Source of the DNA: Streptomyces xanthochromogenes
GTDB lineage: Bacteria > Actinomycetota > Actinomycetes > Streptomycetales > Streptomycetaceae
NCBI RefSeq assembly: GCF_014650455.1
Contig: NZ_BMUZ01000001.1
Span: 248,001-312,000 of the forward strand
DNA: 64,000 nucleotides
Reading direction: 5' to 3'
Shown here: positions 18,104-26,773 of the stretch, piece by piece
Layout of the letters: each line of letters opens with the position of its first letter
Numbering within the stretch: position 1 is the first letter of the stretch
Made by a program: the position numbers and the translations under genes
Notes under the pieces: model-generated
Databases searched by the model: none
Seen by the model: the letters and a program-made list of their open reading frames with translations, nothing else
Told to the model about the DNA's origin: nothing

Positions 18104-18124
18104 GGCCTAAGTCTCACTTAGGCC
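18104..18124. promoter_or_regulatory. Perfect 9-bp inverted repeat, candidate operator of operon 2
   Basis: GGCCTAAGT-CTC-ACTTAGGCC lies 27 bp upstream of the binding-protein start. The symmetry, A/T core within GC-rich DNA and position near the expected transcription start fit a repressor site. Half-sites TAAGT and ACTTA also occur 20 bp apart upstream of the bldK-type operon (24253-24282). Confidence 0.5.
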
Positions 18125-18183
18125 CAAATATCACCCCGGAAGCGGAGGGACCGCACCTTTACCAGCGCCGTACGGGCGCACAG

Positions 18184-18227
18184 ACGGGTGGGCCCGCGAT
18201 TCCGTCAGGAACCGCGGGCCCACCCGT
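18184..18227 (-). terminator. Terminator of the bldK-type operon
   Basis: ACGGGTGGGCCCGCG (18184-18198) pairs perfectly with 18213-18227 around a 14-nt loop. It lies 13 bp beyond the stop of the last gene (18240) and separates it from the promoter of operon 2. Confidence 0.7.
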
Positions 18228-18239
18228 GCGTGCTGGTTG

Positions 18240-19388
18240 TCAGGCGGCGCCGACAACGTCCTTCTCTTCGGCGAAGTGGCACGCCGACTCGTGTGCCACC
18301 GGGCTGTCCAGACCCTGGAAGCGCTCCGGGATCGCAAGGAGCGGGACCTCGGTGGAGCAGCGGTCCTCCGCCTTCCAGCACCGGGTGCGGAAGCGGCAGC
18401 CCGACGGCGGGTTGGCGGGCGAGGGGACGTCTCCGGTGAGGATGATCCGCTCGCGGTGCTCGCGCGCCTCCGGGTCGGGGACCGGGACGGCGGAGAGCAG
18501 CGCCTGGGTGTAGGGGTGCGTCGGGTGCTCGTAGATCTGCTCGTCGGTGCCGATCTCGGCCATCTTGCCGAGGTACATCACGCCGACCCGGTCGGAGATG
18601 TGCCGAACGATCGACAGGTCGTGCGCGATGAAGACGTACGACAGGTTGAACTCGTTCTGCAGCTTCTCCATCAGGTTGATGACCTGGGCCTGGACGGACA
18701 CGTCCAGGGCGGAGACCGGCTCGTCGCAGATGATGATCTCGGGGTTGAGGGCCAGGCCGCGGGCGATGCCGATGCGCTGGCGCTGACCGCCGGAGAACTG
18801 GTGCGGGTAGCGGTTGATGTACTCCGGGTTCAGACCCACGACGTCCAGGAGCTCCTGGACCTTGCGGCGCCGGTCGCCCTTGGGAGCCACCTCGGGGTGG
18901 ATGTCGAAGGGCTCGCCGATGATGTCGCCGACCGTCATGCGCGGGTTCAGCGAGGTGTACGGGTCCTGGAACACCATCTGGATGTTGCGGCGCACGGCCT
19001 TCAGGGCGCGGCCGGACAGCTTGGTGATGTCCTGGCCCTTGTAGAAGACCTCGCCGGCGGTCGCCCGCTCCAGCGTCATCAGCAGCCGGGCGACGGTGGA
19101 CTTGCCGCAGCCGGACTCGCCGACGATGCCCAGGGTCTCGCCCTGGTACAGGTCGAAGGAGACCCCGTCGACGGCCTTGACCGCGCCGACCTGCCGACGG
19201 AACAGGATGCCGCTGGTCAGCGGGAAGTGCTTGACCAGATTGCGGACCTGGAGGATCGGCTCACCCCGGTCGACCGGAGCGTCGAGGATCGCCTCGACCT
19301 CGGTGGTCGTGGAGGCGTCCACCTTGACGATGTCGGTGACGTTGGGGGTGGCGTCCACGGCCTCGTCCTTCTTGTCGAGCTCAGCCAT
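18240..19388 (-). CDS. bldKE: Oligopeptide ABC transporter ATP-binding protein (BldKE-like, DppF type)
   Basis: The 382-residue ATPase has an acidic N-terminal extension of about 45 residues before the ATPase core, which starts near EPILQVRNLVKHFPL. Walker A is [13 protein letters not shown], signature [15 protein letters not shown], Walker [15 protein letters not shown] (a Cys replaces the usual Ala). The Cys motif [18 protein letters not shown] is intact. The gene overlaps the preceding ATPase gene by 8 nt. The symbol rests on operon order and closeness to typA, which match my memory of the S. coelicolor bldK locus; in that organism BldK imports an extracellular peptide needed for aerial growth. 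Confidence 0.85.
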   Translation of the reverse strand: MAELDKKDEAVDATPNVTDIVKVDASTTTEVEAILDAPVDRGEPILQVRNLVKHFPLTSGILFRRQVGAVKAVDGVSFDLYQGETLGIVGESGCGKSTVARLLMTLERATAGEVFYKGQDITKLSGRALKAVRRNIQMVFQDPYTSLNPRMTVGDIIGEPFDIHPEVAPKGDRRRKVQELLDVVGLNPEYINRYPHQFSGGQRQRIGIARGLALNPEIIICDEPVSALDVSVQAQVINLMEKLQNEFNLSYVFIAHDLSIVRHISDRVGVMYLGKMAEIGTDEQIYEHPTHPYTQALLSAVPVPDPEAREHRERIILTGDVPSPANPPSGCRFRTRCWKAEDRCSTEVPLLAIPERFQGLDSPVAHESACHFAEEKDVVGAA

Positions 19389-20439
19389 GGATCGTCTCCT
19401 TCCAGAAGTGGCAGGCGCTGCCGCGGCCGACCAGATCGGTGCCGTCCTGCTCGGTCACCTGGTGCAGCACCGGGATGTCGGTGCGGCACACGTCCTGCGC
19501 CATGGTGCAGCGCGGGTTGAACGCACAACCGCCCGGAATCTTCATCAGGTTGGGCGGCAGGCCCTTGATCGCGAAGAGCTCCTGGCCCTTGTGGTCCAGG
19601 CGCGGGATCGACTCCAGGAGACCCTTGGTGTACGGGTGTGCCGGGCGCTTGTAGATCTCGTGCACCGGGGCCTGCTCGACGATCCGGCCCGCGTACATCA
19701 CCGCGATCTTGTCCGCGACGTCGGCGACCACGCCGAGGTCGTGGGTGATCAGGATCAGGCCCATGTTGAACTCGCGCTGGAGCTCCGCGAGCAGGTCCAT
19801 GACCTGGGCCTGGACCGTCACGTCGAGCGCGGTGGTCGGCTCGTCCGCGATGATCAGGTCCGGCTCAAGGGCCAGCGCCATGGCGATCATGATGCGCTGG
19901 CGCATGCCGCCGGAGAACTGGTGCGGGTAGTCGCTGACCCGGGCCGCGGCGGCCGGGATCTTGACCCGGTCCATCAGCTCGATGGCCTTGACCTTGGCGT
20001 CCTTCTTGGACAGGCCCTGGTGCACCCGGAACATCTCGCCGAGCTGGTAGCCGACGCTCAGCACCGGGTTCAGCGCGGAGAGCGCGTCCTGGAAGATCAT
20101 CGCGATCTTCCGGCCACGGATGGCGCGGCGCTCCTCGGCGGACATCTTCAGCATGTCCTGGCCGCGGAACAGGATCTCGCCCTGCGGGATCTTGCCGGGC
20201 GGCATGTCCAGGATGCCCATGATCGCCTGCGCGGTCACGGACTTGCCGGAGCCGGACTCGCCGAGCACGGCGAGCGTCTCGCCCGCGTCGACGCTGTAGT
20301 TGACGCCGTTGACTGCCTTGGCCACACCGTCGCGGGTGTGGAACTCGACGTGCAGGTCCCGGACTTCGAGCAGCGGGCCGCCCTTGTCGTCGCCCGCACG
20401 GGGCGCCGGGACGGTCGCGGATTCTTCAATGATGGTCAC
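19381..20439 (-). CDS. bldKD: Oligopeptide ABC transporter ATP-binding protein (BldKD-like, DppD type)
   Basis: The 352-residue ATPase starts [13 protein letters not shown] at 20439. Walker [13 protein letters not shown], signature [15 protein letters not shown] and Walker [15 protein letters not shown] are present, with the Cys motif [17 protein letters not shown]. Compared with the operon 2 paralogue it has an extra 22-residue N-terminus. It lies 14 bp after the permease stop and overlaps the next ATPase gene by 8 nt, as in operon 2. The bldK name is by synteny and similarity, not proof. Confidence 0.86.
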   Translation of the reverse strand: MTIIEESATVPAPRAGDDKGGPLLEVRDLHVEFHTRDGVAKAVNGVNYSVDAGETLAVLGESGSGKSVTAQAIMGILDMPPGKIPQGEILFRGQDMLKMSAEERRAIRGRKIAMIFQDALSALNPVLSVGYQLGEMFRVHQGLSKKDAKVKAIELMDRVKIPAAAARVSDYPHQFSGGMRQRIMIAMALALEPDLIIADEPTTALDVTVQAQVMDLLAELQREFNMGLILITHDLGVVADVADKIAVMYAGRIVEQAPVHEIYKRPAHPYTKGLLESIPRLDHKGQELFAIKGLPPNLMKIPGGCAFNPRCTMAQDVCRTDIPVLHQVTEQDGTDLVGRGSACHFWKETIHG

Positions 20440-20453
20440 GTCGTACGCCCTCC

Positions 20454-21395
20454 TCAGCGCAGCTTCGGGTCGAGAGCGTCGCGCACCGCGTCACCGAGCA
20501 TGATGAACGCGAGCACCGTGAGGCTCAGCATGGCGCTGGGGAAGAACAGCACGTGCGGGGCGGTACGGATGACGGTCTGGCCGGACGAGATGTCGTTGCC
20601 CCAGGAGACGGTGCTGGGCGGAAGCCCGATACCGAGGAAGGACAGCGTCGCCTCGGCGGCGATGTAACCGCCGAGCGCGATGGTGGCGACGACGATCACC
20701 GGGGCGATCGCGTTCGGCAGGATGTGCCGGAACATGATCCGGCCGGTGCCCGCGCCGAGCGCCTTGGCGGCCTGCACGTAGTCGGCCTGCTTGACCGTGA
20801 GCACCGAACCGCGCATGACACGCGCGAGCTGGGTCCAGCCGAGGATGCCGAGCGCGAGGACCACGGTCCAGATGGTGCGGTGGGTGAAGGCGTTCAGGAC
20901 GACGATCGCGCCGAGCAGCAGCGGGATGCCGAAGAACACGTCCGTGATCCGGGAGAGCAGCGAGTCGAACCAGCCGCCGAAGTAGCCGGCCAGCATGCCG
21001 ACCAGACCGCCGAGCAGGGTCACGAAGAGCGTGACGCAGACGCCGACGATGATCGAGGCCCGGGCGCCGAACAGGACGCGCGCGAAGATGCTGCGCCCCT
21101 GGACGTCGTAGCCGAACCAGTCCTCCTGGAAGAAGTGGCTGTAGCTCGGCACACCCAGGTAGTGCTTGCCGAGGTCGGCGTGGTCCGGGTCGACCGAGGT
21201 GAAGAGGCCTGGGAAGGCCGCCACCACCAGCAGGAAGACGATCAGGACGGCGGAGATGACGAAGACCGGGTTGCGGCGCAGGTCCCGCCACGCGTCCGAC
21301 CAGAGGCTGCGGGGCTTTTCCGCGGCGACGGGCACGGGGGTGACGGCCGGTGTCTCGGCGGCCCCGGCGGAAGCCTTGTTGAGGGTCTCAGGCAT
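20454..21395 (-). CDS. bldKC: Oligopeptide ABC transporter permease (BldKC-like, DppC type)
   Basis: A 313-residue six-helix permease with EAA loop QADYVQAAKALGAGTGRIMF and a complete C-terminus LGDAVRDALDPKLR identical to that of operon 2. The N-terminal 35 residues are cytoplasmic and include the shared block EKPRSLWSDAWRDLRRNPVF. It overlaps the upstream permease gene by 8 nt. The letter assigned to each bldK permease is from operon order and may differ between annotations. Confidence 0.85.
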   Translation of the reverse strand: MPETLNKASAGAAETPAVTPVPVAAEKPRSLWSDAWRDLRRNPVFVISAVLIVFLLVVAAFPGLFTSVDPDHADLGKHYLGVPSYSHFFQEDWFGYDVQGRSIFARVLFGARASIIVGVCVTLFVTLLGGLVGMLAGYFGGWFDSLLSRITDVFFGIPLLLGAIVVLNAFTHRTIWTVVLALGILGWTQLARVMRGSVLTVKQADYVQAAKALGAGTGRIMFRHILPNAIAPVIVVATIALGGYIAAEATLSFLGIGLPPSTVSWGNDISSGQTVIRTAPHVLFFPSAMLSLTVLAFIMLGDAVRDALDPKLR

Positions 21396-22317
21396 AGCGG
21401 ATCCTCGGGTCCAGAGCGGCGTACAGCAGGTCGACCAGGAGGCTGGAGAGCAGGTAGACGATCACGAGGATCGTCACGATGCCGACCACCGTGGCGTTGT
21501 CCGACTGATTGATCGACCGGTACAGCGTGTTGCCGATGCCGTGCACGTTGAAGATGCCCTCGGTCACGATCGCGCCGCCCATCAGGGCGCCGAGGTCGGT
21601 TCCGAGGAAGGTGACCACCGGGATGAGCGAGTTGCGCATCAGGTGGACGCCCACGACGCGACGGCGCGGCAGGCCCTTGGCGATGGCGGTGCGGATGTAG
21701 TCCGCCCGCAGGTTCTCGGCGAGCGAGGTTCTGCTGAGTCGCGCGATATAGGCGAACGACAGCGAACCGAGCACCACGCCCGGCAGGATCAGCTGCGAGA
21801 TGTCGTCGGAGTTCTGCACGGTCGGGGTGACCCAGCCGAGTTGGTCCGCGAAGATCGTCTGGAAGATGAAGCCGAGGACGAAGATCGGGATCGAGATCAG
21901 CAGCAGCGTGATCACGAGCACCAGCTTGTCCCAGGTCTTGCCGCGGTTCAGGCCGGCCAGGAGGCCCAGCGAAAGGCCCACTACAACCTCGACGGCGAAA
22001 GCGACCAGTGCCAGCCGGACCGTCACCGGGAAGGTCTCGGCCATGACGTCGATCACCTTACGGCCGGTGACGAAGCTGGTGCCGAAGTCGCCGGTCACGA
22101 CGTTGCTGAGATAGTGCCAGTACTGCGCGAGGACCGGCCGGTCGAACCAGTACTCGTGGCGCAGCCGCGCCATCGCCTGCGGGTCGGCAGGTCTGTCGCC
22201 CCACAGAGCCCGGACGGGGTCGCCGGGAAGTGAGTACACCATCAGAAAGATGAGCAGAGTGGTCCCGATGAACACCGGGATCATCTGGAGCAGTCGCCTT
22301 GCGACGTAGCGCCCCAT
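21388..22317 (-). CDS. Oligopeptide ABC transporter permease (BldK operon, DppB type)
   Basis: A 309-residue permease beginning MGRYVARRLLQMIPVFIG, with EAA loop LRADYIRTAIAKGLPRRRVV and C-terminus LLYAALDPRIRYA. It forms the channel with the 20454-21395 product. It is separated from the binding-protein gene by 141 bp containing a 16-bp hairpin. Start ATG at 22317 follows GGAGGCTCG. Confidence 0.92.
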   Translation of the reverse strand: MGRYVARRLLQMIPVFIGTTLLIFLMVYSLPGDPVRALWGDRPADPQAMARLRHEYWFDRPVLAQYWHYLSNVVTGDFGTSFVTGRKVIDVMAETFPVTVRLALVAFAVEVVVGLSLGLLAGLNRGKTWDKLVLVITLLLISIPIFVLGFIFQTIFADQLGWVTPTVQNSDDISQLILPGVVLGSLSFAYIARLSRTSLAENLRADYIRTAIAKGLPRRRVVGVHLMRNSLIPVVTFLGTDLGALMGGAIVTEGIFNVHGIGNTLYRSINQSDNATVVGIVTILVIVYLLSSLLVDLLYAALDPRIRYA

Positions 22318-22342
22318 CGAGCCTCCATAGTCAGCCGCTGCA

Positions 22343-22387
22343 GCAGCCGGCCCGCCCCGCTCCTCGTGGGAGGGGCGGGCCGGCTGC
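22343..22387 (-). terminator. 16-bp hairpin after the bldKB-like gene
   Basis: Positions 22343-22358 pair perfectly with 22372-22387 around a 13-nt loop. It lies between the binding-protein stop and the first permease. No T-run is seen on the coding strand. Such an element would allow more binding protein than channel subunits. Confidence 0.7.
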
Positions 22388-22458
22388 CCTGCGCGAACGG
22401 TGTGGCGCCGACGCGATGTCGGAACGCCGGGGTGGATCGACCGTTAGCGGCCTGTTCG

Positions 22459-24090
22459 CTACTTCTTCAGAACCTCGACGGCGGTGAAGACCGGCTTGCC
22501 GAAGGTGTCGTACGTGACGTTCTTGACGTTGGCCGAGTAGCCGGCGTTCGTCTTGTAGTACCAGAGCGGGATGGCCGGCATGTCGGCGTAGAGCGACTTC
22601 TCGGCGTCCTGGTACAGCTTGACCGACTCGTCCAGGGACGCGGCCTTGTCGGCCTTGCCCGTCAGGTCGTCGAACGTCTTGTTCGAGTAGCCGCCCTCGT
22701 TACCCGCGGCGGTGGTGCCGTACAGGTCCTTGAGGAAGTTGGCGTTCAGCGGGTAGTCCTGCACCCAGCCCGAGCGGTAGAAGCTCTGGACCTTCTTGTT
22801 GGTGCGGACGTCCAGGGTGGTCTTGAAGTCCGCCTTGGAGTCGCTCTCGCACTTGACGCCGGTGGCCTGCGTGATGTTGGAGCAGACCGCCGTCACCCAC
22901 TCCTTGTGGCCGCCGTCGGCGTTGTAGAGGACCGAGATGGTGGCGTTGGCGCCGCCGGCCTCGGTGACGAGCTCCTTGGCCTTGGTGGGGTTGTACTTGC
23001 AGAACTCACCACAGGCGTCGGCGGAGTAGCCCTTGACGGCCGGCGGCACGAAGCCGGTGGCCGGGGTACGCGAGCCCTGGAGCACCGTCTTGGTGATGGT
23101 GTCCCGGTCGATCGCCATCGAGATGCCCTGCATGAACTTGCCGCGGTCCTTCAGACCCTTGATCGTCGGCGAGTAGGCCGCGACGGCGATCGTCTGGATC
23201 GAGTTCTGCGGGGCGTCCACGGCGCGCTTGCCGAGGTCCTGGTGGTACGTGGCCATGCCGCTCGGGGCGACCTGGTCGAGCACGTCCAGGTTGTTGGAGA
23301 CCGTGTCCTTATAGGCGGCCTCGGAGGTCGTGTAGAACTTGAAGTCCACACCACCGTTCTTCGGCTTGTCCGCACCGGCGTACTTGTCGTAGGCCTTGGT
23401 GAGGAAGTCCTGGTTGTGGTTCCACTTCACGAACTGGTACGGGCCGTTGCCGATGGGCTCTTCGCCGTACTTCTTCGGGTTCGTGTAGAAGACCGACGGC
23501 AGCGGCGAGAAGGCGCTGTAACCGAGCTTGTAGGTCCAGTACGGAGCCGGGTTGGCGAGCTCGACCTTGATCGTGTAGTCGTCCGGGGTGGACAGACCCG
23601 ACATCTTGTCGGACTTCGGGTCACCCTTCTCCGGGTGGACCTCGTCGTAGCCCTTGATGTCCGAGAACCACGAAGCGTTCTGCTGGGCGTTCTTGGCGTT
23701 GGCACCCCAGTTCCAGGCGTCCACGAAGGACTTGGCGGTGACCTTCTCGCCGTTGTGGAACGTCCAGCCCTGCTTCACCTTGATGGTGTAGTGGCTGGCG
23801 TCGTCCTGCTTGATCGAGTCGGCGACGACGTTCTCGATCGCGCCGGACTTCGGGTCGAAGTCGACCAGCTTGGAGAAGAGGACGTCGGTGATGCGGCCGC
23901 CGCCGGTCTCCATCACGTTGGCCGGCTGGATCGGGTGCTGCGGTTCACTGCTCTGGTAGCTGAAGACACCTGCCGGGTCCGCAGCCGCGCCCGAGTTGTC
24001 CGTGCTGTCCTTGCCGCCACCACAAGCGGTCGCAGCCAGGGCGATGATTGCCGCTCCCGCGACCCACTTGGCGCTCGTAGCACCACGCAT
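22459..24090 (-). CDS. bldKB: Oligopeptide-binding lipoprotein, BldKB-like
   Basis: The 543-residue protein starts MRGATSAKWVAGAAIIALAA at ATG 24090, preceded by AGGAGGAAACCC. The lipobox LAATAC gives lipidated Cys23. Family 5 features include KVKQGWTFHNGEKVTAKSF and MQGISMAIDRDTITKTVLQG. The N-terminus and the VLQGSRTPATGFV block closely match what I remember of S. coelicolor BldKB. It captures extracellular peptides for the BldK importer, which in S. coelicolor takes part in the signalling cascade toward aerial mycelium. It leads its operon, which has no gene upstream for 485 bp. Confidence 0.85.
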   Translation of the reverse strand: MRGATSAKWVAGAAIIALAATACGGGKDSTDNSGAAADPAGVFSYQSSEPQHPIQPANVMETGGGRITDVLFSKLVDFDPKSGAIENVVADSIKQDDASHYTIKVKQGWTFHNGEKVTAKSFVDAWNWGANAKNAQQNASWFSDIKGYDEVHPEKGDPKSDKMSGLSTPDDYTIKVELANPAPYWTYKLGYSAFSPLPSVFYTNPKKYGEEPIGNGPYQFVKWNHNQDFLTKAYDKYAGADKPKNGGVDFKFYTTSEAAYKDTVSNNLDVLDQVAPSGMATYHQDLGKRAVDAPQNSIQTIAVAAYSPTIKGLKDRGKFMQGISMAIDRDTITKTVLQGSRTPATGFVPPAVKGYSADACGEFCKYNPTKAKELVTEAGGANATISVLYNADGGHKEWVTAVCSNITQATGVKCESDSKADFKTTLDVRTNKKVQSFYRSGWVQDYPLNANFLKDLYGTTAAGNEGGYSNKTFDDLTGKADKAASLDESVKLYQDAEKSLYADMPAIPLWYYKTNAGYSANVKNVTYDTFGKPVFTAVEVLKK

Positions 24091-24575
24091 GGGTTTCCTC
24101 CTCATGAGTCCACTTGTCACTACAAGAGGGGTACTTCTACGCGCGCTGACACCCCTGACAGCGCTTCTACGTCAAGTACCCCGAGTGTGCTCGTGAGTCG
24201 GCACTCCCCACAGTGCGTGACCCATTGACCCGAGCTCAATGGAGCCAACTATTAAGTACGGCCGGGCTGTAAACCACACTTAAAGGGTCTCGGTTTGACA
24301 ACATCAGTACCGGGCAAGGGCCCGAAATTCGGACAAAGTGAGCACAGACAGACACCCCCGAAACGGACCGTTAACACATCTTCCGGAGAGCGACGGTCGA
24401 TATCCGAACAGGATGTCCCTTAAAACAACTTGACCCTAGAGGCCAACCACCCGTGCGCGAGGGGTCCTTGCCCATGATCACCCACGCGTGTGTACCCGGC
24501 CGTCCAAACCTCCGCACCGACGCCGAAGCCCGGCGCCGCTGCTGCGGGGCCGGGCTTCGGGGCGTACGGGGTACG
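24091..24575. promoter_or_regulatory. 485-bp control region between bldKB-like gene and typA
   Basis: No credible gene is present. The stretch 24230-24310 is A/T-rich for this genome and should hold the bldK promoter. On the minus strand TTTACA and TAGTTG are 16 bp apart (about 24272 to 24245), a weak candidate. Half-sites TAAGT (24253-24257) and ACTTA (24278-24282) form a spaced inverted repeat over it. The typA 3' end with a hairpin occupies the right side. Confidence 0.4.
24524..24559 (-). terminator. Hairpin downstream of typA
   Basis: CGAAGCCCGGC (24524-24534) pairs with GCCGGGCTTCG (24549-24559), an 11-bp stem 17 bp after the typA stop. No T-run follows on the minus strand. Confidence 0.6.
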
Positions 24576-26483
24576 TCAGTTGCGCTTGGCGCGGGACGCG
24601 GTGCGGCCGCGCTCCTTGGCGTCCAGGACGACCTTGCGGATGCGCACGGCCTCCGGGGTCACCTCGACGCACTCGTCGTCGCGGCAGAACTCCAGGGACT
24701 GCTCCAGGGAGAGCTTGCGCGCCGGCACCACGTTCTCGGTGTTGTCGGCGGAAGCGGCACGCATGTTGGTGAGCTTCTTCTCCTTGGTGATGTTCACGTC
24801 CATGTCGTCGGCACGCGAGTTCTCACCGACGATCATGCCCTCGTAGACCTCGGTGCCGGGCTCGGTGAACAGCACACCGCGCTCCTGCAGGTTGATCATG
24901 GCGAAGGGGGTGACCGAACCGGCGCGGTCGGCCACGAGCGAACCGTTGTTACGGGTCGTCAGGGTGCCGAACCACGGCTCGTGGCCCTCGTGGATGGAGT
25001 GGGCGATACCGGTGCCGCGGGTGTTCGTCAGGAACTCCGTACGGAAGCCGATGAGGCCGCGGGAGGGAACGACGAACTCCATGCGGACCCAGCCGGAGCC
25101 GTGGTTGGACATGTTGTCCATGCGGCCCTTGCGGACGCCCATGAGCTGCGTGACCGCGCCCATGTGCTCCTCGGGGACGTCCACCGTCAGGCGCTCGACC
25201 GGCTCGTGGGTCTTGCCGTCGACCTGCTTCGTGACCACCTGCGGCTTGCCGATGGTCAGCTCGAAGCCCTCGCGGCGCATCTGCTCGACCAGGATGGCGA
25301 GCGCGAGCTCACCACGGCCCTGGACCTCCCAGGCGTCGGGACGCTCGGTGTCCAGGACGCGCAGCGAGACGTTGCCGATGAGCTCGCGGTCGAGGCGGTC
25401 CTTGACCTGACGGGCGGTGACCTTGCGGTCCTTGACCGTCGACTTGGCGTCCGCGCCCTTGCCGGAACCACCACGGCCGACCAGCGGCGAGGTGTTGGTG
25501 CCGATGGTCATCGAGATGGCCGGCTGGTCGACCGTGATCAGCGGCAGCGCGATCGGGTTCTCCGGGTCGGCCAGGGTCTCGCCGATCATGATGTCGGGGA
25601 TACCGGCGACCGCGCAGATGTCACCGGGGCCCGCCATCTCGGCCGGCTTGCGGGTGAGCGCCTCGGTCATCATCAGCTCGGTGATGCGGACGTTGGCGAT
25701 CGTGCCGTCCCGCTTGATCCACGCGACCGTCTGGCCCTTGCGCAGCTCGCCCTGCTCGACGCGGAGCAGCGCGATGCGGCCGAGGAAGTTGTCGGCGTCG
25801 AGGTTGGTGACGTGCGCCTGGAGGGGGGCGGTCTCGTCGTACTCGGGGGCCGGGACGTGCGACAGGATCGTCGAGAAGAACGGCTCCAGGTTGTCGCTGT
25901 CGGCCGGGACCGTGCCGTTCTCCGGCTTGGTCAGCGAGGCGACGCCGTCACGGGCACAGGCGTAGACGATCGGGAACTCGATCTGGTCCTCGTCCGCGTC
26001 CAGGTCGAGGAACAGGTCGTACGTCTCGTTGACGACCTCGTCGATCCGGGAGTCCGGACGGTCCGTCTTGTTGATGCACAGGATGACGGGCAGGCGCTGC
26101 TGGAGCGCCTTGCGCAGCACGAAGCGGGTCTGCGGCAGCGGGCCCTCGGAGGCGTCCACGAGCAGGACCACCGCGTCCACCATCGACAGACCGCGCTCGA
26201 CCTCGCCACCGAAGTCGGCGTGGCCCGGGGTGTCGATGATGTTGATGGTGATGACGTCGCCGCCATCCTTGGGGTGGTACTTGACGGCCGTGTTCTTGGC
26301 CAGGATCGTGATGCCCTTCTCACGCTCCAGATCGTTGCTGTCCATCATGCGGTCGTCGAGCGACTCTGCGGCGTGCGCGGCGAAGGCACCGGCCTGCTTG
26401 AGCATGGCGTCGACCAGGGTGGTCTTGCCGTGGTCGACGTGGGCGACGATGGCGACGTTACGGATGTCGTGGCGCGTGGGCAT
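24576..26483 (-). CDS. typA: Translational GTPase TypA/BipA
   Basis: The 635-residue GTPase starts MPTRHDIRNVAIVAHVDHGK at ATG 26483. G1 is AHVDHGKT (14-21), G3 DTPGHADFGGEVER and G4 NKTDRPD. It continues with EF-G-like domains III and V and the TypA-specific C-terminal domain. It binds 70S ribosomes and is needed for growth under stress, including ribosome assembly in the cold. The length is that of the full family. It is a single-gene unit here. The longer in-frame extension upstream of 26483 lacks the conserved start sequence and was rejected. Confidence 0.95.
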   Translation of the reverse strand: MPTRHDIRNVAIVAHVDHGKTTLVDAMLKQAGAFAAHAAESLDDRMMDSNDLEREKGITILAKNTAVKYHPKDGGDVITINIIDTPGHADFGGEVERGLSMVDAVVLLVDASEGPLPQTRFVLRKALQQRLPVILCINKTDRPDSRIDEVVNETYDLFLDLDADEDQIEFPIVYACARDGVASLTKPENGTVPADSDNLEPFFSTILSHVPAPEYDETAPLQAHVTNLDADNFLGRIALLRVEQGELRKGQTVAWIKRDGTIANVRITELMMTEALTRKPAEMAGPGDICAVAGIPDIMIGETLADPENPIALPLITVDQPAISMTIGTNTSPLVGRGGSGKGADAKSTVKDRKVTARQVKDRLDRELIGNVSLRVLDTERPDAWEVQGRGELALAILVEQMRREGFELTIGKPQVVTKQVDGKTHEPVERLTVDVPEEHMGAVTQLMGVRKGRMDNMSNHGSGWVRMEFVVPSRGLIGFRTEFLTNTRGTGIAHSIHEGHEPWFGTLTTRNNGSLVADRAGSVTPFAMINLQERGVLFTEPGTEVYEGMIVGENSRADDMDVNITKEKKLTNMRAASADNTENVVPARKLSLEQSLEFCRDDECVEVTPEAVRIRKVVLDAKERGRTASRAKRN

Positions 26484-26676
26484 GCTGGCTAGCGCTTCTC
26501 TCGATCGTGGGATCAGGCGTCTGACGCGGTCGAGTCCTCGTCCGCCCGCCGGGCAGACAGGCCACGGCTTCACCCCATGGTACGGGGCCGCCGCGCCGAC
26601 GGCCTCCCGGGCCGACTGTGCCGATCTCCTGCAGGGGGCCACATCGTGATTGAGCCTGGGTCAGGGGCGTACACGA

Positions 26677-26707
26677 CCTTGCCCGCCGGCGGGGCCGGCG
26701 GGCAAGG
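26677..26707 (-). terminator. Terminator of the long binding-lipoprotein gene
   Basis: CCTTGCCCGCCGGC (26677-26690) and GCCGGCGGGCAAGG (26694-26707) form a 14-bp stem with a 3-nt loop, about 67 bp downstream of the stop at 26774. Confidence 0.65.
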
Positions 26708-26773
26708 GACTTGAGCAGGTTCTGAGCTTGGGGGCCGATCGGCCCCACGCCCGTGACCTGCTTGTTTTCTCTT

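Noticed and set aside
24453..26492. A 679-codon plus-strand frame opposite typA
   Set aside because: Antisense shadow of typA; composition is Asp/Val/Leu-rich with no motif.
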